Shown here piece after piece: positions 4,482 to 7,187 of a stretch of 7,187 nucleotides of DNA (its first letter is position 1; each line of letters starts with the position of its first letter). The notes beneath the pieces are model-generated. The model was not told where the DNA came from and searched no databases. It worked only from the letters and a program-made list of their open reading frames with translations. Origin of the DNA: Pseudomonadota bacterium (GTDB lineage Bacteria > Desulfobacterota > Desulfarculia > Desulfarculales > JAHJDS01); assembly GCA_018812395.1 (NCBI GenBank), contig JAHJDS010000401.1:1-7187 (forward strand), given 5' to 3'. A program made the translations under genes and the position numbers.

Positions 4482-7135
4482 TGTACAAACCGATCGGCGA
4501 CTACGGCGTTATCGGCAACCTGCACACCACGGCCCTGGTCGGTCGGGACGGGTCGATCGACTGGCTGTGCCTGCCCTATCTGGACTCGCCCAGCGTGTTC
4601 GGGGCCCTGCTGGATGATGAAAAGGGCGGGCGGTTCAGGGTCCGGCCCCGGGGCGAGTACGACGCCACGGCCCGCTACCGGCCCGGAACCAACGTCCTGG
4701 AGACGCTGTGGCGCACCCGTCACGGCCGGGCCCGGCTGGTGGACTTCATGCCCATTCCGGCCGGCGGGGCGCTGGAACTGGAGGAGGCGACCCACGAACT
4801 CTACCGTCAAGTCGAAGTAACCGCCGGCCAAATGGAATTCGAGGTCGTGTTCGAGCCTCGTTTTGATTACGCCCGGGCCGAGACCGGCCTGAGCGCCGAG
4901 GGGCCGCAGGCGGTTCTGGCCCGGGGCGGCGGGGAGGAGGTCCGGCTGAGCGCCACCCACGATCTGAGTGTGACCGAGGCCAGGGCCGAGGCGACCTGGA
5001 CCCTCGAGGCCGGGGAGCAGGCCTGGCTGCGCCTGGTCCACGGCCCGGGGGCCGCCGAGCCCCTCAAGGTCTCCCGGGGCAAGGTCCTGCTGTCGCGGAC
5101 CAAGGGCTTTTGGCGGCGCTGGCTGCAGCGCAGCGAGACAGGCCGGGCGGTGGATTTGGGGCCCTGCGAGTCCATGGTCAACCGTTCGGCCCTGCTGCTC
5201 AAGCTGCTCGATTACGACCCCACCGGGGCCATCGCCGCCGCCCCGACCACCTCCCTGCCCGAACACCTGGGCGGGGTGCGCAACTGGGACTACCGCTATT
5301 CCTGGCTCCGGGACAGCGCCTTCACCCTGCAGGCCCTGTTCGAGCTGGGTCATCTGTCCGAGACCGAGGGCTATCTAAGGTGGCTCGAGGGCCTGTGCTC
5401 GGCGACGGATGTCTCCCACCTGCGGATCATGTACGGCCTGCGGGGCGAGACCGACCTCACCGAGGTCGAACTCGATCACCTGGACGGGTACAAGGGCTCC
5501 CGGCCGGTGCGCGTCGGCAACGGGGCCGCCCACCAGAGACAGATGGATGTCTACGGTGAAGTCATGGACGCGGCGCTCAAGCTCAGCCATTACGTGGGCA
5601 AGATCGACGTCTCGCTGTGGCCCTTTCTGGCCCGGGTGTGCGACCACGTGGCCGAGGTGTGGTCGGAACCGGACGCGGGCATCTGGGAGGTCCGGGGCGG
5701 GCCGCACCACTTCGTCCACTCCAAGGTCATGTGCTGGGTGGCCCTGGACCGGGGCCTGACCATCGCCCGCCGCTACGGCTTCCCGGGCGATCTCGAGAAG
5801 TGGGAGGCGGCCGGGACGGCGATCAAGGCCGATGTCCTCGACCGGGGGTACAGCCGGACCAAGCGGGCCTTTGTCCAGCGTTACGGTGCGGAGGACCTGG
5901 ACGCCACGGCCCTGCTCATTCCGCTGGTCGGCTTCCTGCCCATCGACGACAGCCGGGTCCAGACGACCATCGCCCGTATCGAGCGCGAGCTTGGTGAAGA
6001 TGGATTTCTGTACCGCTACCGGGTTGACGACGGTCTGCCCGGTCAAGAGGGCGTCTTCCTGCTGTGCACCTTCTGGCTGATCGACTGCCTGATCGCCGGC
6101 GGCCATTTGGAGCGGGCCGAGGAATTGCTCCGCCGGGTCGAGGGCGCGGCCAACCACCTCGGTCTCTTCGCCGAACAGTACGATCCCGAGTGGCGCGAAC
6201 CCCTGGGGAATTTCCCCCAGGCCTTCACCCACATCGGTTACATCAACAGCGTGGTCGCCCTGCGGCGGGCCAAGCAGGCCGTGGCCGATCAGGCGACCCC
6301 CGGCCGGAGCCGGGTGCTGCTCACGGGACAAAACCTGCTCAACGAGGGTGATTGCGCCCTGGACCTCGGCGCCGAGCGGGTGGCCGTTGAACTCAAGGGC
6401 GCGATGAACGTCCTGCGGGGGTCCTTTTTCGACGTGAAACAAGGCCGGGTGGCCTACGAGCGGATGGCCGATTCGCCCCTTTACCGACGTTACGTCGAGA
6501 TCGGCCGCTGCCTGAACCAACTCGACCTGGACCGCCTCCAGGGGCGGGACGAGAGACTGGCCTTCTGGATCAACCTCTACAACGTCCTGGTCATCCACGG
6601 GGTGATCGAGCTGGGGATCGTCGATTCGGTGAAGGAGGTGCGCAACTTCTTCCGGCGCATCCGGTATCGGGTCGGCGGCCTGGAGTTCACCCCGGATGAC
6701 ATCGAGCACGGGGTCCTGCGGGGCAACGTCCGGCCGCCCAACGCGTTGTTCCGTCCGTTCAAGGGCAAGGACCCGCGGCTGACGCACGTCGTGACGCCCC
6801 TCGAGCCCCGGATTCACTTCGCCCTGGTCTGCGCCTCGTCGTCCTGCCCGCCCATCGAGGTCTACACCCCTCGAGACTTGGACCAACAACTGACCGTCAG
6901 CGCCCAGACCGTCGTGGGCGCCGGCGGCGTGGAACTGGACCGGGAGGCGAATCGGGTGACCTTGTCCCGAATCTTCAAGTGGTACGCCCCGGACTTCGGC
7001 CGGACCCAGGCCGAGCGCCTGCGGTTCATCGCCCGTTTTCTGTATGAACCCGAGGACCGGTCCTGGCTCGAGGCCCACGCCGAGAGCGCCGGCGTCGACT
7101 ACCAGGACTACGACTGGCGTCTAAACCGGGGTTGA
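4481..7135 (+). CDS. Fusion of a GH15 glucoamylase/trehalase-type hydrolase with a C-terminal DUF547 domain
   Basis: This 884-residue protein has two parts. Residues 1-600 form a complete bacterial GH15 enzyme, a family that releases glucose from alpha-glucans or trehalose. The opening YKPIGDYGVIGN and GRDGSIDWLCLP (21-32) mark the N-terminal beta domain. The (alpha/alpha)6 barrel carries NWDYRYSWLRDS (268-279), LDHLDGYKGSRPVR (331-344), GIWEVRGG (400-407) with likely general acid E403, and AEQYD (564-568) with likely general base E565, then GNFPQAFTH (576-584). Residues about 605-884 match DUF547 (PF04784): LKGAMNVLRGSFFD (638-651), FWINLYN (695-701), DDIEHGVLR (739-747), IHFALVCASSSCPP (778-791, with C784 and C789) and SRIFKWY (829-835). 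DUF547 has no firmly known biochemical role. No signal peptide is seen, so the protein is probably cytoplasmic. The start is GTG, which overlaps the preceding TAG by one base with GGAG 5 bases upstream; the longer open frame from 4283 is rejected because homology begins at this GTG. The frame is continuous across the junction (about 6278-6398). Substrate cannot be decided from sequence. Confidence 0.92.
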   Translation: MYKPIGDYGVIGNLHTTALVGRDGSIDWLCLPYLDSPSVFGALLDDEKGGRFRVRPRGEYDATARYRPGTNVLETLWRTRHGRARLVDFMPIPAGGALELEEATHELYRQVEVTAGQMEFEVVFEPRFDYARAETGLSAEGPQAVLARGGGEEVRLSATHDLSVTEARAEATWTLEAGEQAWLRLVHGPGAAEPLKVSRGKVLLSRTKGFWRRWLQRSETGRAVDLGPCESMVNRSALLLKLLDYDPTGAIAAAPTTSLPEHLGGVRNWDYRYSWLRDSAFTLQALFELGHLSETEGYLRWLEGLCSATDVSHLRIMYGLRGETDLTEVELDHLDGYKGSRPVRVGNGAAHQRQMDVYGEVMDAALKLSHYVGKIDVSLWPFLARVCDHVAEVWSEPDAGIWEVRGGPHHFVHSKVMCWVALDRGLTIARRYGFPGDLEKWEAAGTAIKADVLDRGYSRTKRAFVQRYGAEDLDATALLIPLVGFLPIDDSRVQTTIARIERELGEDGFLYRYRVDDGLPGQEGVFLLCTFWLIDCLIAGGHLERAEELLRRVEGAANHLGLFAEQYDPEWREPLGNFPQAFTHIGYINSVVALRRAKQAVADQATPGRSRVLLTGQNLLNEGDCALDLGAERVAVELKGAMNVLRGSFFDVKQGRVAYERMADSPLYRRYVEIGRCLNQLDLDRLQGRDERLAFWINLYNVLVIHGVIELGIVDSVKEVRNFFRRIRYRVGGLEFTPDDIEHGVLRGNVRPPNALFRPFKGKDPRLTHVVTPLEPRIHFALVCASSSCPPIEVYTPRDLDQQLTVSAQTVVGAGGVELDREANRVTLSRIFKWYAPDFGRTQAERLRFIARFLYEPEDRSWLEAHAESAGVDYQDYDWRLNRG

Positions 7136-7143
7136 ACAACCCC
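7128..7143 (+). other. Stem-loop overlapping the stop codon of the GH15-DUF547 gene
   Basis: GGGGTT (7128-7133) pairs with AACCCC (7138-7143) around a GAAC loop that contains part of the TGA stop. No T-run follows, and the next gene's Shine-Dalgarno begins about 3 bases later, so it is not a typical terminator. It could affect coupling or mRNA processing between the two genes, or be incidental. Confidence 0.35.
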
Positions 7144-7145
7144 AG

Positions 7146-7154
7146 AGGAGGTGA
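7146..7154 (+). promoter_or_regulatory. Near-perfect Shine-Dalgarno for the last gene
   Basis: AGGAGGTGA lies 5 bases before the ATG at 7160 and matches the 3' end of 16S rRNA over nine bases. It is much stronger than the sites of the three genes before it, suggesting the downstream product is translated at a high level and independently of them. Confidence 0.8.
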
Positions 7155-7159
7155 CCGAC

Positions 7160-7187
7160 ATGAGCCAAAACATTTCGGCCGAGTACC
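7160..7187 (+). CDS. Start of an unidentified gene, cut off by the window end
   Basis: Only nine codons are visible (MSQNISAEY). The start is supported by the excellent Shine-Dalgarno sequence 5 bases upstream. The gene lies 24 bases after the GH15-DUF547 stop on the same strand, so it probably belongs to the same operon. Nine residues are too few to assign a family. Confidence 0.75.

Noticed and set aside
6202..6221. Inverted repeat CCTGGGG/CCCCAGG with a 6-base loop
   Set aside because: It falls inside the conserved LGNFPQAF coding motif of GH15, so the bases are explained by protein constraint and codon bias.
5375..7078. Long minus-strand open frame opposite the GH15-DUF547 gene
   Set aside because: It is an antisense shadow in high-GC DNA. 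All conserved motifs of both domains lie on the plus strand.

Overview
This GC-rich window with strongly G/C-biased third codon positions holds two transcription units that diverge from a roughly 300-base intergenic region. Codon use and the gene families (TVP38/TMEM64 protein, mercuric-reductase-like flavoprotein, ZIP transporter) would fit a high-GC Desulfobacterota/Deltaproteobacteria-type bacterium. That placement is an impression only, because there is no rRNA or other phylogenetic marker here.

Left half, minus strand. A ZIP-family metal transporter (1125-1910) is read leftward from a good sigma70-like promoter (1990-2019). It is followed, after a 119-120 base gap containing a bulged hairpin, by the first 335 codons of a probable exported heparinase II/III-type protein. 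That gene leaves the window at base 1.

Right half, plus strand. Three tightly packed genes start at 2214. They encode a TVP38/TMEM64 (VTT) membrane protein, a mercuric-reductase-like FAD/NAD(P) disulfide oxidoreductase, and an 884-residue fusion of a GH15 glucoamylase/trehalase-type hydrolase with a C-terminal DUF547 domain. The junctions are 3 bases apart and overlapping by 1 base (a TAG/GTG overlap), so translational coupling is likely. A fourth gene starts at 7160 behind a near-perfect Shine-Dalgarno sequence, but only nine codons are visible.

The most unusual content is the GH15-DUF547 fusion and its location in an apparent operon with a disulfide oxidoreductase and a VTT membrane protein. 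The oxidoreductase keeps the CX4C redox pair. It lacks the N-terminal metal-binding domain and the C-terminal Cys-Cys pair of true MerA, and has Tyr where lipoamide dehydrogenase and glutathione reductase have the catalytic His. Its substrate is therefore open. No mobile element, CRISPR array, tRNA or rRNA was seen.
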